Virus record (IMG/VR): IMGVR_UViG_3300028384_001275
Span: 40,524-104,523 of that record
DNA: 64,000 nt
Direction: 5' to 3' (one strand)
DNA from: a virus
The notes beneath the pieces are model-generated. The model was given only the letters and a program-made list of their open reading frames with translations, did no database searches and was not told the DNA's origin. Shown here piece by piece: positions 37,201 to 43,117 of the stretch. The number at the start of each line of letters is the position of its first letter. Within the stretch, counting starts at the first letter, position 1. Both the position numbers and the translations under genes were made by a program.

Positions 37201-40200
37201 TTCTTCAGACCCTCTATACTTGGAATGAAGTTTATGACATTATTGAAAACAGCATTGTCAGAAACAACGCCGATACTGGTGTGGGTGTCTACACCACGAG
37301 ACTGAGAATTCCTCAGACTCAATATCCTACGGTGACTTCTACTGTCCAAGCATTCTTGGATGAGACTCGTCTGCTGATTGACGACCTGTTGGAAGTCCTG
37401 GCACCTACTGGTGATCGCTTCCGTGATGGTGGTGTTAATATCTGGAAAAACCGCGATTACATCGCTGAGGAGACTGTTGGTTACCTGCAGAATAAGTATC
37501 AGGCAACTCTCAACGGCACTGATTATGATTTCCTTGAAATGCCTGGTGGTGGTGAGTCCTCTTGTAAGCGCGATATTCGCACACATATCATTCCTGCGAT
37601 CATTGGTGATCTTTGCACAGGCGGCACCTATCAGACTGAAAAGATCCTCGATTCCTATCTGGATTCTCAAAACAACATTCTTTATGTTGAAGAAGAGTTG
37701 AATCCAATGATTGATGCCTTCCATTTCACTAACATGTTGTGTCAGAAGGCTGTTAATAATCTTCTGCTTTCTCCTGGTGAGACTGCAGGTGAGTTGAGTG
37801 TCCCAGCGTGGGTCCAAGACGATTACTATTCTCCTCTTTATACATCTCGCGCTGCTTATAAAGATAATACGCTTGAGGTTGATCCTCAAGGATATCCTCA
37901 AAATAATCGCAATTCCAATGATCGTTATATTGATGCTGTCAACACCATTCAGCGCAATAAGGATATTATTGCTATGGAATCTGTTGCAACCATGAATGAC
38001 TTCTCCAAGTTTGAGAATCTGGCCATTCCTGGCGGTCCTGTCAACTGCGAAGATGACGTTAGAGACATTATTGATGCAGTCTCCCATGACCTTCTCTTCG
38101 ATTGTAATGAGAAGACTTATGACGCAGCTGCTCTCTATGTTGAGACTGAGAATAACTCACTGAAGCATATTGAGTCTGAGTGGGAAGCATCTGTTACCAC
38201 TTATAAGATCGCTCGCGACATGATGACGTTGACCATGCGTAATGGATTTGGTCGTGACTATGTGGATGGAAACGATCCTCTGACAGTGCCCGTCCAGTCA
38301 TACGAGCAGAATCCTAAGGAGGACATCTACAGAGATGCTGCTGATGCAATCGATGCAAACATCAGATACATTGCTGAGCAAGCAGTTGATGCTGGAGAAA
38401 CTCAGTATCCTTCACTGGTTATTCCTGGCGGATCTATTAACTGTGTCCATGACGTTACTGACATCCTCCGTGCTCTGGTATTCAACCTGAAGTATGGCGG
38501 TAACAATATGCTTCAATATGCAACTGAATTCTATGTGAATGATGCAGGTAACCTGCAGCATATCTCCTCCCAGTCTGCTGAAACTATTTGGATCATTAAC
38601 AAGGCAAGAGATTTTGTTAAGCGTGCAATGAAGGGTCAGATCATCACCAATACTTCTGGTTATGGTGTTGCTCAACGATTCTACGATAGTGTTGCTAAAC
38701 CCACCAACCAGCTACGTCCTTCCAACCAGACTGATGGTGTTGATCTGACAGCATTTAATAACTTGGTTACTAGAAGTTTTACCAACGGCACAACCGACAT
38801 TAATAATTCTGAAAACTCGGCAACGGGTCAGGCAAATAATGAAGACCTTGTTTGTCGTGTCACCACAACTCTCCCCTCAGGCACTCCTACAGATGGCGTC
38901 CTCTGGGAAGGTGGTGGAAGTGATTATGGATCTTGGATTGGTATTAGAGATAGTGGCACATACTTCCGTCTCCGTGCTGGTGATGGTGGCAACTCCTTCG
39001 CAGGTGGTGCAACTTACACAGATACTGGTCTGGCATTGCTGGATATTCCCATCTCCGATCTGTCAGATTATTTCGATGGTGGCACTCATGAGATCGTCTG
39101 GCAGATCAATGTTGGCGGTAATACTGCAACAGGTCCTGGTCTCGTCAAGGTCTGGTTTGATGGAGTCCCCGTGGGCGAAGCACAGACACCTGGCACTAGC
39201 AACACTGGACTTGGTGCTAACTCTGGTTATTGGTCTGGTGGTGGCAATGGTGGTTTCGGTGCAACTTCTGGTGTTTCTGGTGGTGTCCCATCAGGCGAGC
39301 CTACAGCAGCATGGGCATATACAACTTCTGATCTGGATTACTATCGCGCACGTCGTGTTGATGAGTCCTACACAGGCACTGAGACCGATGAGGTTAGCAG
39401 TGAGATTGATACTCTGATGGCATTTGTTACTGATGGTCTGGCATCTCCTGCTCAGGTTAATAGTCGTGGTTACGATATGCCTATCATCTGGCCAATCAAG
39501 TTTACCCCTGAAGTTACTATTAGAGATCTAGGTATCACATATGATACTGCTGGTGGTGGTCAAGATGCTGATGGCACTTGGAATCAGACTTGCTCTCAAG
39601 TTGCATCTTCTATCGATACCCTGATGGACATCGTTATTGATACAATCTCCGAGGCTGCAAATAATAATGTATATCATCTGACTAGCATCACCAAAACTAC
39701 ACCAGCAACTAATAACACCATATATCAAGCTGGCACATGTTATAACGTAACCTCTTCGATTGATACTCTCTTTGAGATCATGACAGACACCCTTGGTGGT
39801 GGCACTGAGAATGATAAGATTGTTGCTAATAGACTTCTGTTTAATTCCCATGCGGTTGCACAAAGAGCATTTGCAGATACTCAAGCACAATTCTCAGATA
39901 CGAATCTAACTATTGAATTTGCCGAAAAACTCACTAAGGCAGTCCGTTATGACCTTATTACTGGTGGTAATGCAGGAGCATTTGCACTTGCACAAGAATG
40001 GTTTGACGGTGAGGGCAATTTCATCGCATTCACTGATGTTATTCGCACACACATCATTTACTGCATGACTCGTGTTAGAGAATATATTAAGTCTGTAATG
40101 TATTTGATTGATACTGATCCTGGTTGGGATACTTATGATCTCTATAATCCTGCAGAAAGATTTGAATGGAATCAAGAAGCTGCAGAGTTTATTATTGACT

Positions 40201-43103
40201 CTTCTATTAACCCCATTGAATATGCTCTGGAATTGTCTAAATTCCCAACAGAAGCGAAGGTAACTTTCATTGCATCTACAGATGTCCAGAATCTGTCTAA
40301 TTCTTATGAAATGGGTGTTGACTACAACACCGATCCCGCTCTGGTATCATTGACTCCTGTGGTGGATGTTGGATTTGATCGTCAAGAAGATAGAATCAGA
40401 ATTAATCGTACTAACTTCTTTAGAAGAGGTGATATTCTTCAGTATATCCCTGTGCAGGGAGCAACAACACTTTCTGGCGTTGGTGACATTGGACAATCTT
40501 ATTATTATGTGATTACAGGAACTGCAACTTGGTTTGAAATCGGTCGTCATTATATCCACGATGGTCGTTTCAGAGATCTCAGTGCAGATACTGCAAATAC
40601 AGGATCTCACCAAATGCAAGTTGTGAGACGGAGTGGTGTGAATCGTGCAACAATCAAGTATCCTGAAGATCCTTCAGAGACACCAATCCAGGGTGGATTT
40701 AATCCTGCAGACGTTTTGGTTGGATCAACTTCCAATACAACTGCTGAGGTTTCTCGCATCGATCAAAACGTTGCAAAAATTCGCACAATCACAACTTACT
40801 ATAAACTTACTGGAGTTGGCACAGATAACTTCATTAATGGAGAAACTGTCCAAGTCCAAGGTGCAGCATCCAATAATGGTAAGATCTATCAGACAAGGAA
40901 TAAAGATGCAGATAATGAAACGTTTGTGAAGTTGATTAGTATTGCTGGCACAATTTCTGCTGGTGATGTATTGGAGGGTGTTACTTCTGGTGCTACTGGC
41001 ACAGTTTCTTCTACTGCAGGAGACATTAATGAGCGTATGTTAGTTAATGTCAAGTCTGGATCTTACGCTACAGATGACTGGTTCTTTGATAAGAATTCAG
41101 CAACTGAAGCATACATGTCCACCTATACCAATAAGTCTGGATCACTTACTGGCAATACTGGAGGTCGTGTTACTATTGATGTTGAAACTATTCAGGGTGC
41201 ATGGGATGCTGGCGATATAGTTTATGGAAGTGATACTGATTATATTCTTGATATTAAGGGTATTTCTGGCACACAGATTCAGCTCAATCAATATATTCAC
41301 GGCACCAATGTTTATCAACTTGAATTGGGCACGGCAATTACAGACACTGGTGTTTCTGATACTTTCCGTCCAGGCGATGAAATCTCTCTGCTAATTGGCA
41401 CAACTGAAAAGAATCCAGGTTTCCGTGCAACAGTTACCAAATATATTAATGGCACTAATGCAGATCCAGAGGATCCCAATTATGGTATCCATCGTTTATG
41501 GATTGGTAATTTGAGAGATGTTGGCGCTGGAGCTGAGATTTCTGAGGTCACTAACAGCAATAACAACATCGGTAAATTGGATATTGGATCCAACTTCCCA
41601 ACAATCTATGCACCTGTTTCTTCTTATACAGACACTGGATATTCTTCTTATGGCAAAGTAATTGCTATTGAGCAGAGTGGTATCACAGCAACTATTTGGG
41701 TTGAAAATGCTGTTGGTGAATTTGTAGATAATATGACTGTCAAATCTGATGATGGATGGGGTGGTGCTGTCACATCTGCACGGACACTTACTGGACGAGT
41801 TGATCGTTACTTCCGAGGTTTCGATGGCACTCAGACTCAGTTTGATATCACAATTTCCAACGGTGAGGCATATTTCCCAGATGCTGCTGGACACTTGTTG
41901 GTATTTGTCAATGGTGTGCTTCAACCCCCTGGCGCTAATGCTTCTTACGTTGCCTTCTCCGATAAGGTTAACTTCACTGAGGCACCTGACATTGGATCTG
42001 AATTTATTGGTTACTACGTCGGCAAACTCCGTCAACTTGATGACATTAGTTTTGAGTTTGATTCGCTGAGATCTTCCTTCAACCTGAAACGTGACGGTCT
42101 CTTCTACTCGCTGACTCTGACTGAGGGTGTTTCTTCTAACACAATCCTACCCGAAAATAACATCATTGTTTCGCTCAACGGTATCATCCAGGAAGCTGGA
42201 ATTGCTTATGAGTTGGTTGGATCTAGAATCATCTTCGCAGAAGTGCCTCGCGCAGGTAGCACATTCGTTGGATTCTCCTACATCGGATCTGACGCTGACG
42301 TTATCGCAGCAACTGTGATTCCTCCTGTTGAATCTGGCGACCAGTTGAGAATTGAAGGTGAGGAATTTAATCGTGAGGTTGCTCTGATTGAATCTTCCAA
42401 TTCTTTGATTACATTTGAATATACTGGATCCGTTAAAGGTCGTAATGCAGACGCACTATCCACAGTCATTGGTGGTCAGGTTACTAATGCAGTGCTTACA
42501 AATTCTGGTGATGGTTATACCTCACGTCCCAACGTTGACGTTATCTCCTCCACTGGGTTTGACGCTCAGATCAAGGCGCTGATGGGTATTGCTCGAATTG
42601 ATGTGAAGTCAAGTGGTGTTGGATATCAATCTCCTACCGTGCTGATTGATAATGAAGTCCCTGATGACTTCACAACTCCTACAGGCACTCCAATTAATGG
42701 TGGATTTGATATTTACGCAGGCGAAGGTCCTCAAGGTGAAGGCGGCACAACAATACCCGCTGGCACCATTGCGATCGTCCAAGATCCTGTCAATGTCACC
42801 GTCAACCAAGGTCAAAGTGCATCCTTTAGTGTGGTTTCCACAGTGACTAATAGTCAAACTATGAATTATCAATGGCAGAAGAAGGAGTATGGCACACAAG
42901 TCTGGTCCAATATTATTGGTGCTAACCAGTCTGTATATAACACTGGAGTAACAGTCCAAGCTGATGATGGTGATGAATATCGTGTAGCAATCACTGCTGC
43001 TGGCGCAACTCCTGTGTATTCCTTGTCTGCTATTCTCACAGTCCAGACTGGAGCTACTGTAATCAGCAACTTCAGTCCTGCCAACATCTTCTCTAGCAAC
43101 TAA
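22206..43103 (+). CDS. Giant baseplate/tail mosaic protein in gp7 position
   Basis: A 6965-residue single frame between gp6 and gp8, where T4 has gp7 (1032 residues). The N-terminus (LVNFLFQYYKSQ, residues 27-38) and a segment near 670-760 look wedge-like. Modules seen: GSGY glycine repeats at about 319-624, 1135-1345, 1768-1835, 3119-3328 and 6756-6812; a YHYH domain (GWAFDGNPIYGPYGY) at 1430-1545; a propeller-like segment at 1838-2216; LamG lectin folds at 2242-2435 and 4684-4845; two carbohydrate-module-like repeats at 2654-2790; a helical repeat with C-x-x-D ... GGN at 4033-5968; and an Ig-like domain at 6854-6948. It is probably a wedge-anchored surface or adsorption fibre; enzymatic activity is not evident. 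Confidence 0.85.
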   Translation: MPKQNINVSDRVENQLPEFIREEDTQLVNFLFQYYKSQEKTGRPYDILNNLLNYLDLDAYSTRELTGSTELLNDIDTANTKIEIESIDGFRDKNGSIMIDNEVIYYETVTRGPDAIITPGLSYPQFKKKEQQLENPFPLFDGTRTAFPLSFLGTPVTPPSAEHLIVIAYNQLMIPGVDYTLDNSTINFTSAPRARTGADNSDFTQFTYLVGYADQTIKTLDTVDGSVYNGKKEYPLKFNTENYSPTSESGLLVNKNGRLLTPYEDYTIFYDKLIFDNPVSGSDAIHIRSVEYIAPSYGSGAVGIVEVDDSGSVSKIRSKVGGSGYRLDFNPKVSIQSNTGRGATARSLVGGVKNINLIDGGQGYTSYNPPIPIVARPSSANGSPAKLSLTVDDETGQVSEISLDNSGSGYEFIPAITFVNPGGAKISGATIDSEGRLNQGSIVVDNGGLNYTNPPMVYIDPAPIGGIDAKATARINQESQVYEILITNRGRGYTTAPRVAIIDPVGAQVLDVTVASGSVTNIEMLTGGSGYTDAPSVYIVDDRKDSAGVSIGGTGATAVATIFNGEITDINITNFGQGYSTTEPPKIFIAEPKAARASLEVGFGEVTGYDIIESGAGYTPSAFEGCSRGVSGAVRFDNFNNEIYAKEDQLRQSSHNEGATVVSLDSLFIKQVFDKFRRQYLPTIEIDYTKINPIQVIKNISDFYASKGTELATQYLFKILFGEDVSLYYPRDEIISPSAATWVVDTVLRAQLIEGDPNNLIDSQVNQYADAVDQNIKAANALIENVITIIEGTDTIYELAISEETLEGEFKIPYKTTLVEPLTTDGQIITVDSTIGWPERNGTIRINDEEVVQYKEKSLNQFIECTRSKNGVVEDWDPGTTITSDIYIYVNRGTAQECKLRILGIAEAGTTVLDDTGSYYIPGDKLKVANLGSTAVEERLSSWLYNVKKLISVTSITPGGINNQTATVVCRNPHGLLVSDQVTVYGANPVVYNGTFTVTSRIDDFTFSYQIATGTELIPQGNILLSVDLNRGKSDIASINKVISEFTTNIQNSFFNDQYVYVAASGLPNYKIGPFTGSALIPGNQRKLLRFPRNVETISERKNIKENSPIGAWVNGVSIWSYKSIESVQFGPLTSISVTSPGEGYDAGAKPNLEINGGGGSGAVASVVVDGSLIGFSVTASGSGYTESPLVSIVGGGGSGATAQAVITGGRVTRILVEQPGSGYTSQPSVSITGGGGTGAEATAQVRGPISKVNVTNFGSGYTSLPEVKVNSGEGALAQPIVINGRIVSIAIINSGQKYTSAPNVIINGDGFGAIAQATIGTTGEDKGRVLSIQITNKGIGYTQGNTTVRLESVGQLATFEAQVFKWNKNLQYDLSAKYDNARGYVFTGYNNQFGGEYAHLSDPKELRYVVGDNVFLDPVTQRFQELESNYRHSPILGWAFDGNPIYGPYGYIDPTDQNSGIRRLRTSYKLKDNVVYDEDTNPNPAREDGPSLTTYPAGTFVTDYTYDFQSGDLDNYNGRFCKTPDYPDGTYAYFITIDASDAGIAEFPYIIGPQFNSLPDEWNFSQTATQENIPAGVVRYRDPYVDVDIDIDRQPNQEADVLTTELEGWPIIFEIQDSNNDGIIDANEQQEILEMSEEATLQIYDYFPQVSEESRVDIEVETTTQFENAQIDGFVIENPGKSYQVNDTVFFNNEGTGGFGASAFIESVKGQKISAYTKEIINDRPYGVITTETDHELRQQDEIIVNSRPITDNTSKTFKVKVVSGIEGITINQSGTGYNSDIPPTFELITSAGQDAQLELKLENTGQVNEVNIINSGNGYDSDNPPQIRISHPQQYKKTRYWVSELNESAGNVVVLDTQTTDDRRTYVCGYVTEADGDQSGFLAKFDDLGQLVWKRTLLPQNTGVKKAEFVKMYINSAPENDLIYVAGQTYDPSNTTYNPDVWIGLYESGFNNANDPDGILKWQKSIAGISGSTRRDYITTITLDQEQRIYLGGYTDSNSPDPNDMWIIQCDIEGNLVEKRKIASEDGSEELMQLEWIADDRFFFVGVNQENDDCIFGVFFFDGANLEIDYIRQIPTVGGYVRNPRFVIDGYDDVVLVWDIYNNAASKQDKIQVNKFAVSTAQTAWEWSKSLTITGDFISISHAGVSVDVFGNYTIVSDIVESENSRYSMITYMKYDGTIIKESKIVDTDNIGFEVKAHSVDNSGDPILAVDRRKADQLAAYRFDTTDTINDDVTKRDLGTFVYFDADETSLDTAIYKFGTSSLKLNDVAPVSITGFAQTTQEWSLRGWFAMNTTAHGTDHKPVLFAVDPVSGSNAYMVLDGDSSSADYGKALIFINNAQVASSTSTTNWTTFASAAWVHVTFQKRLESLGLYQYEVYINGNLITNFQSTTDIGLDDVVLGGPISSPTTANSFRGHIDDIVVDDDAPYTSTYTIPTAYIPVTDSVSDIALIKFDRNHTKRNDSYTMTGLDNWSTFAMQASEAATVWTSLNQSAISVWEIGPGGLQILDMSQTSANLQPATYTFSDEKFEYATRTSTIPSPLGKQMSIEANVISKFYLRDALYQKIDNVKEFTFNQNVKLTKGSILQQFNSAGITQAYGTIVEVPVGTLTNPGFGTKYKIGKIFGNFNNDNRFRTTANDVNQITGEYFKTEEEESPWQASTAYAAGDRVYNAKRIYEAQGAGTSGTIAPVHTAGAASDGVINWSLVADAGSFDIDLTQHPYPRPQYLGLDMPEWQPHILYAVGQKVWYRLNVYEVAPSGGGVTTTTPPTHTTGDVSDGTVTWRFVSTSEAISAKARLMAYDQGNNYTVEIVKVHPGSTFIPGDVVSLNSNNIDLADDEKSVTISGFASVKEIKVTARLEKDILRTTEARTNLVYCTSNSPHYFKEDEIIFSEGFQGDQFNGSFFVDQVIGSREFTFAIRATAVSDPAFEQNAIARVNIYGKHPTLEFTRDHQYVFDVSDPSNFGYYLSFSQDNQFKLEYSFNNITREGTPGINAAGSTAPFVKFSVLGQVTNISYYFDPSRTGADSPVGSNSFIDVITTPYQGIFRISEVPTDKQFKFPLLKEPERNAAEVIDDEFDNPYSFYSTTSTRAVGPINSIKLVSPGGFYQKLPIISDIASFRQIEKLVINDGGTEYAPGVYSQIDVDGDGEGGKATITVEFDDEVGSGTITEAVITDPGKGYTTASIDIDGIPGILGSTLAGSGGSVSVIIPDEGEGASVFLTGKNIGKIRRLKNNEFGFGYSHDYTLKPEITFPVNLQLFNTSILSEIKITNPGSGYTSTPAVVIEGGGGEGADAEAVVKNNRLSEIIIKNPGAGYSSEPTVTLKSEFNYVVNLDLNYLQFNFPHGITTGAEVQFRADDVGSTEGQLPRPSSAGLTALIEGQTYYAIAGNVNGLESDQIRFALTAAAAASGDFITFLTQGEGRQVLLTEVFGGAAEAVVETSRFLEGETVFQGTNIEQATATGTVSNNTGWQIGPKILKIVDYTGDWESGERVTGTISKASGVIDNFSIARGVLNIGSLTRTPGRFIDDVGKPSEIVQKIQDSFFYQNFSYVIKSETPITNWKTQILENNHPAGFNLFGQLELSGGKDVSGRKIGTEFTKQVNINNYSNVNEITSFGAAQPIYTDYNNTEVLFRKKRLTSSEEILTSIVKKLDDISGRFNGIDKQFPITVEGEQVIVNQDQLMITLNGVIQAPGDSYSVVGGNLVFSEPPKPPSKVNYRNISISTIPITRINLYSGQVGIPNYGIFPTLGQQIQGENSDAVATVIGSGTNHIDVININGVFELNEEIVRGSLFSALVQSIEVQNTNTIYEFGESITNLNGDTAIIEENNLSDGVISDDLVISKTSGTAKYETGIFNIRLNDYIISAKSNIAAQVTSISPYRDPNTSDIVDELIINQGSSFFGLLFERLVSLTNPNVILDDISKSSITPTELYDASERINADFLDFEEIRSTEIVYTNLANGTFEEGDTIINKEVDYGNATSVYHGGAANRFKDSSRMILGNKQEIIDFGEAEIAVWHPGFYFPGDVITNSWSRFSDAYRLIQRNKLYIAARAYDEMITQYPSLSVPDEDKCLRDLEYYIDAISLDIHRGGNVYTRKFVLKYFNAGTFDYVNSEVAETRFGYEKAKDWMIKALTNNIDQDYTGLSGPNAGIVFKPWNEIDKGGSRGLGITADPSPNDDYGTAGSNADNTDVNVCTDVQDAITTLYGVIDEALENGNTTDLPDETEGTYSVGQTKCRRDVGLLVDAIAGDVSQGGNYNIVEFAKRYFDADGNPITNGLIGEYAESLTAFEKARDLCYRAINNLLYYQVNTTTPETGYMLNDPTTYAGPYSGGETSVTQLDVSAASYTASTGELILTVGSGHGLTTSDTLYVRPYSLRFTCDSDNHATFHDYPRSGDPAFNSARNITATSATTLTINIGASTNSSFTPTAATYNTQTGDLTLTIGTHTLGLNDYVTIADDALTFTCTQDDDATSHTYPRSTDPASGQRLFITAKTDTTITVNVGASPVGQQYDHTFVSAVANSVTYGGGYTHTFIKALDNAVYSGGGTRAQYFDQNYSSGNNQQIGNCANVQAYIHTLVNIASTALEAGDLTNINALSSVTDGTFVDGETVRTTKLGYDDKSTGLFTTNDIIKGVSSNASFTAVGVNSGLKWLFAGNITGTFTIGEYITNSRLTNQNSVTQSVITKKTELSGTKSIAFPATGYLNMPESNDFAFGTGEFTIQGWIRVPNVVGLKTLFDLRRVSTTGLRFVLDGTTLRAYNGTSQLVSGGTLAADTWYHIALIRSSAVTRIYLDGTQVGSDAADTNDYGYAPLYIGADFNGSNSFQGWMDNVVVKKGTADYSSAFTAPTQINYANQNNDIVFGLDGEGPFILSTTETYATLTGQKTSSATVKKVDYTATSLIIKDVDLGRAVYKNLADIVELNDEWIAEEAVGRMKAKFPDFIMPGDNAAEGLYTGTNYCLRDTKDFIIGSLVKDLREGGNYHTLYTGRTYLEASGKLKHVGNEILQTLYTWNEVYDIIENSIVRNNADTGVGVYTTRLRIPQTQYPTVTSTVQAFLDETRLLIDDLLEVLAPTGDRFRDGGVNIWKNRDYIAEETVGYLQNKYQATLNGTDYDFLEMPGGGESSCKRDIRTHIIPAIIGDLCTGGTYQTEKILDSYLDSQNNILYVEEELNPMIDAFHFTNMLCQKAVNNLLLSPGETAGELSVPAWVQDDYYSPLYTSRAAYKDNTLEVDPQGYPQNNRNSNDRYIDAVNTIQRNKDIIAMESVATMNDFSKFENLAIPGGPVNCEDDVRDIIDAVSHDLLFDCNEKTYDAAALYVETENNSLKHIESEWEASVTTYKIARDMMTLTMRNGFGRDYVDGNDPLTVPVQSYEQNPKEDIYRDAADAIDANIRYIAEQAVDAGETQYPSLVIPGGSINCVHDVTDILRALVFNLKYGGNNMLQYATEFYVNDAGNLQHISSQSAETIWIINKARDFVKRAMKGQIITNTSGYGVAQRFYDSVAKPTNQLRPSNQTDGVDLTAFNNLVTRSFTNGTTDINNSENSATGQANNEDLVCRVTTTLPSGTPTDGVLWEGGGSDYGSWIGIRDSGTYFRLRAGDGGNSFAGGATYTDTGLALLDIPISDLSDYFDGGTHEIVWQINVGGNTATGPGLVKVWFDGVPVGEAQTPGTSNTGLGANSGYWSGGGNGGFGATSGVSGGVPSGEPTAAWAYTTSDLDYYRARRVDESYTGTETDEVSSEIDTLMAFVTDGLASPAQVNSRGYDMPIIWPIKFTPEVTIRDLGITYDTAGGGQDADGTWNQTCSQVASSIDTLMDIVIDTISEAANNNVYHLTSITKTTPATNNTIYQAGTCYNVTSSIDTLFEIMTDTLGGGTENDKIVANRLLFNSHAVAQRAFADTQAQFSDTNLTIEFAEKLTKAVRYDLITGGNAGAFALAQEWFDGEGNFIAFTDVIRTHIIYCMTRVREYIKSVMYLIDTDPGWDTYDLYNPAERFEWNQEAAEFIIDSSINPIEYALELSKFPTEAKVTFIASTDVQNLSNSYEMGVDYNTDPALVSLTPVVDVGFDRQEDRIRINRTNFFRRGDILQYIPVQGATTLSGVGDIGQSYYYVITGTATWFEIGRHYIHDGRFRDLSADTANTGSHQMQVVRRSGVNRATIKYPEDPSETPIQGGFNPADVLVGSTSNTTAEVSRIDQNVAKIRTITTYYKLTGVGTDNFINGETVQVQGAASNNGKIYQTRNKDADNETFVKLISIAGTISAGDVLEGVTSGATGTVSSTAGDINERMLVNVKSGSYATDDWFFDKNSATEAYMSTYTNKSGSLTGNTGGRVTIDVETIQGAWDAGDIVYGSDTDYILDIKGISGTQIQLNQYIHGTNVYQLELGTAITDTGVSDTFRPGDEISLLIGTTEKNPGFRATVTKYINGTNADPEDPNYGIHRLWIGNLRDVGAGAEISEVTNSNNNIGKLDIGSNFPTIYAPVSSYTDTGYSSYGKVIAIEQSGITATIWVENAVGEFVDNMTVKSDDGWGGAVTSARTLTGRVDRYFRGFDGTQTQFDITISNGEAYFPDAAGHLLVFVNGVLQPPGANASYVAFSDKVNFTEAPDIGSEFIGYYVGKLRQLDDISFEFDSLRSSFNLKRDGLFYSLTLTEGVSSNTILPENNIIVSLNGIIQEAGIAYELVGSRIIFAEVPRAGSTFVGFSYIGSDADVIAATVIPPVESGDQLRIEGEEFNREVALIESSNSLITFEYTGSVKGRNADALSTVIGGQVTNAVLTNSGDGYTSRPNVDVISSTGFDAQIKALMGIARIDVKSSGVGYQSPTVLIDNEVPDDFTTPTGTPINGGFDIYAGEGPQGEGGTTIPAGTIAIVQDPVNVTVNQGQSASFSVVSTVTNSQTMNYQWQKKEYGTQVWSNIIGANQSVYNTGVTVQADDGDEYRVAITAAGATPVYSLSAILTVQTGATVISNFSPANIFSSN
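25611..26240 (+). repeat. GSGY glycine-repeat array in giant protein
   Basis: At least six tandem copies of about 35 codons encode (I/V)xxxGSGYTSxPxVxIxGGGGxGAxAxA. The DNA copies are similar enough to align by eye (GGTAGTGGATATAC-like blocks at 25749, 25865 and 25979), so the array can expand or contract by recombination. Confidence 0.8.
34306..40110 (+). repeat. Alpha-helical C-x-x-D/GGN repeat in giant protein
   Basis: About seven diverged copies, near 34381, 34890, 37030, 37560, 38030, 38420 and 39900. Each has N-x-x-x-I-A-x-E-x, a YPSLxxPGG-like linker, C-x-R-D, a helix ending DL-x-x-GGN, Y-x-x-x-x-G-x-L-x-x-V and A-R-D. A LamG fold sits between the second and third copies. Confidence 0.7.
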
Positions 43104-43107
43104 ATAA
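43100..43107 (+). promoter_or_regulatory. Late-promoter-like box CTAAATAA
   Basis: CTAAATAA at 43100-43107 contains the TAA stop of the giant gene and precedes the next ATG by 10 bases. The same sequence recurs at 44707-44714, again over a stop codon, which argues for selection. Confidence 0.4.
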
Positions 43108-43117
43108 AAGTAAAAAG

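Noticed and set aside
36564-38087. A 507-codon open frame on the - strand inside the giant gene
   Set aside because: It is antisense to clear repeat-coding sequence, has no promoter or ribosome-binding site, and its protein shows no domain. It follows from the codon bias of the + strand gene.
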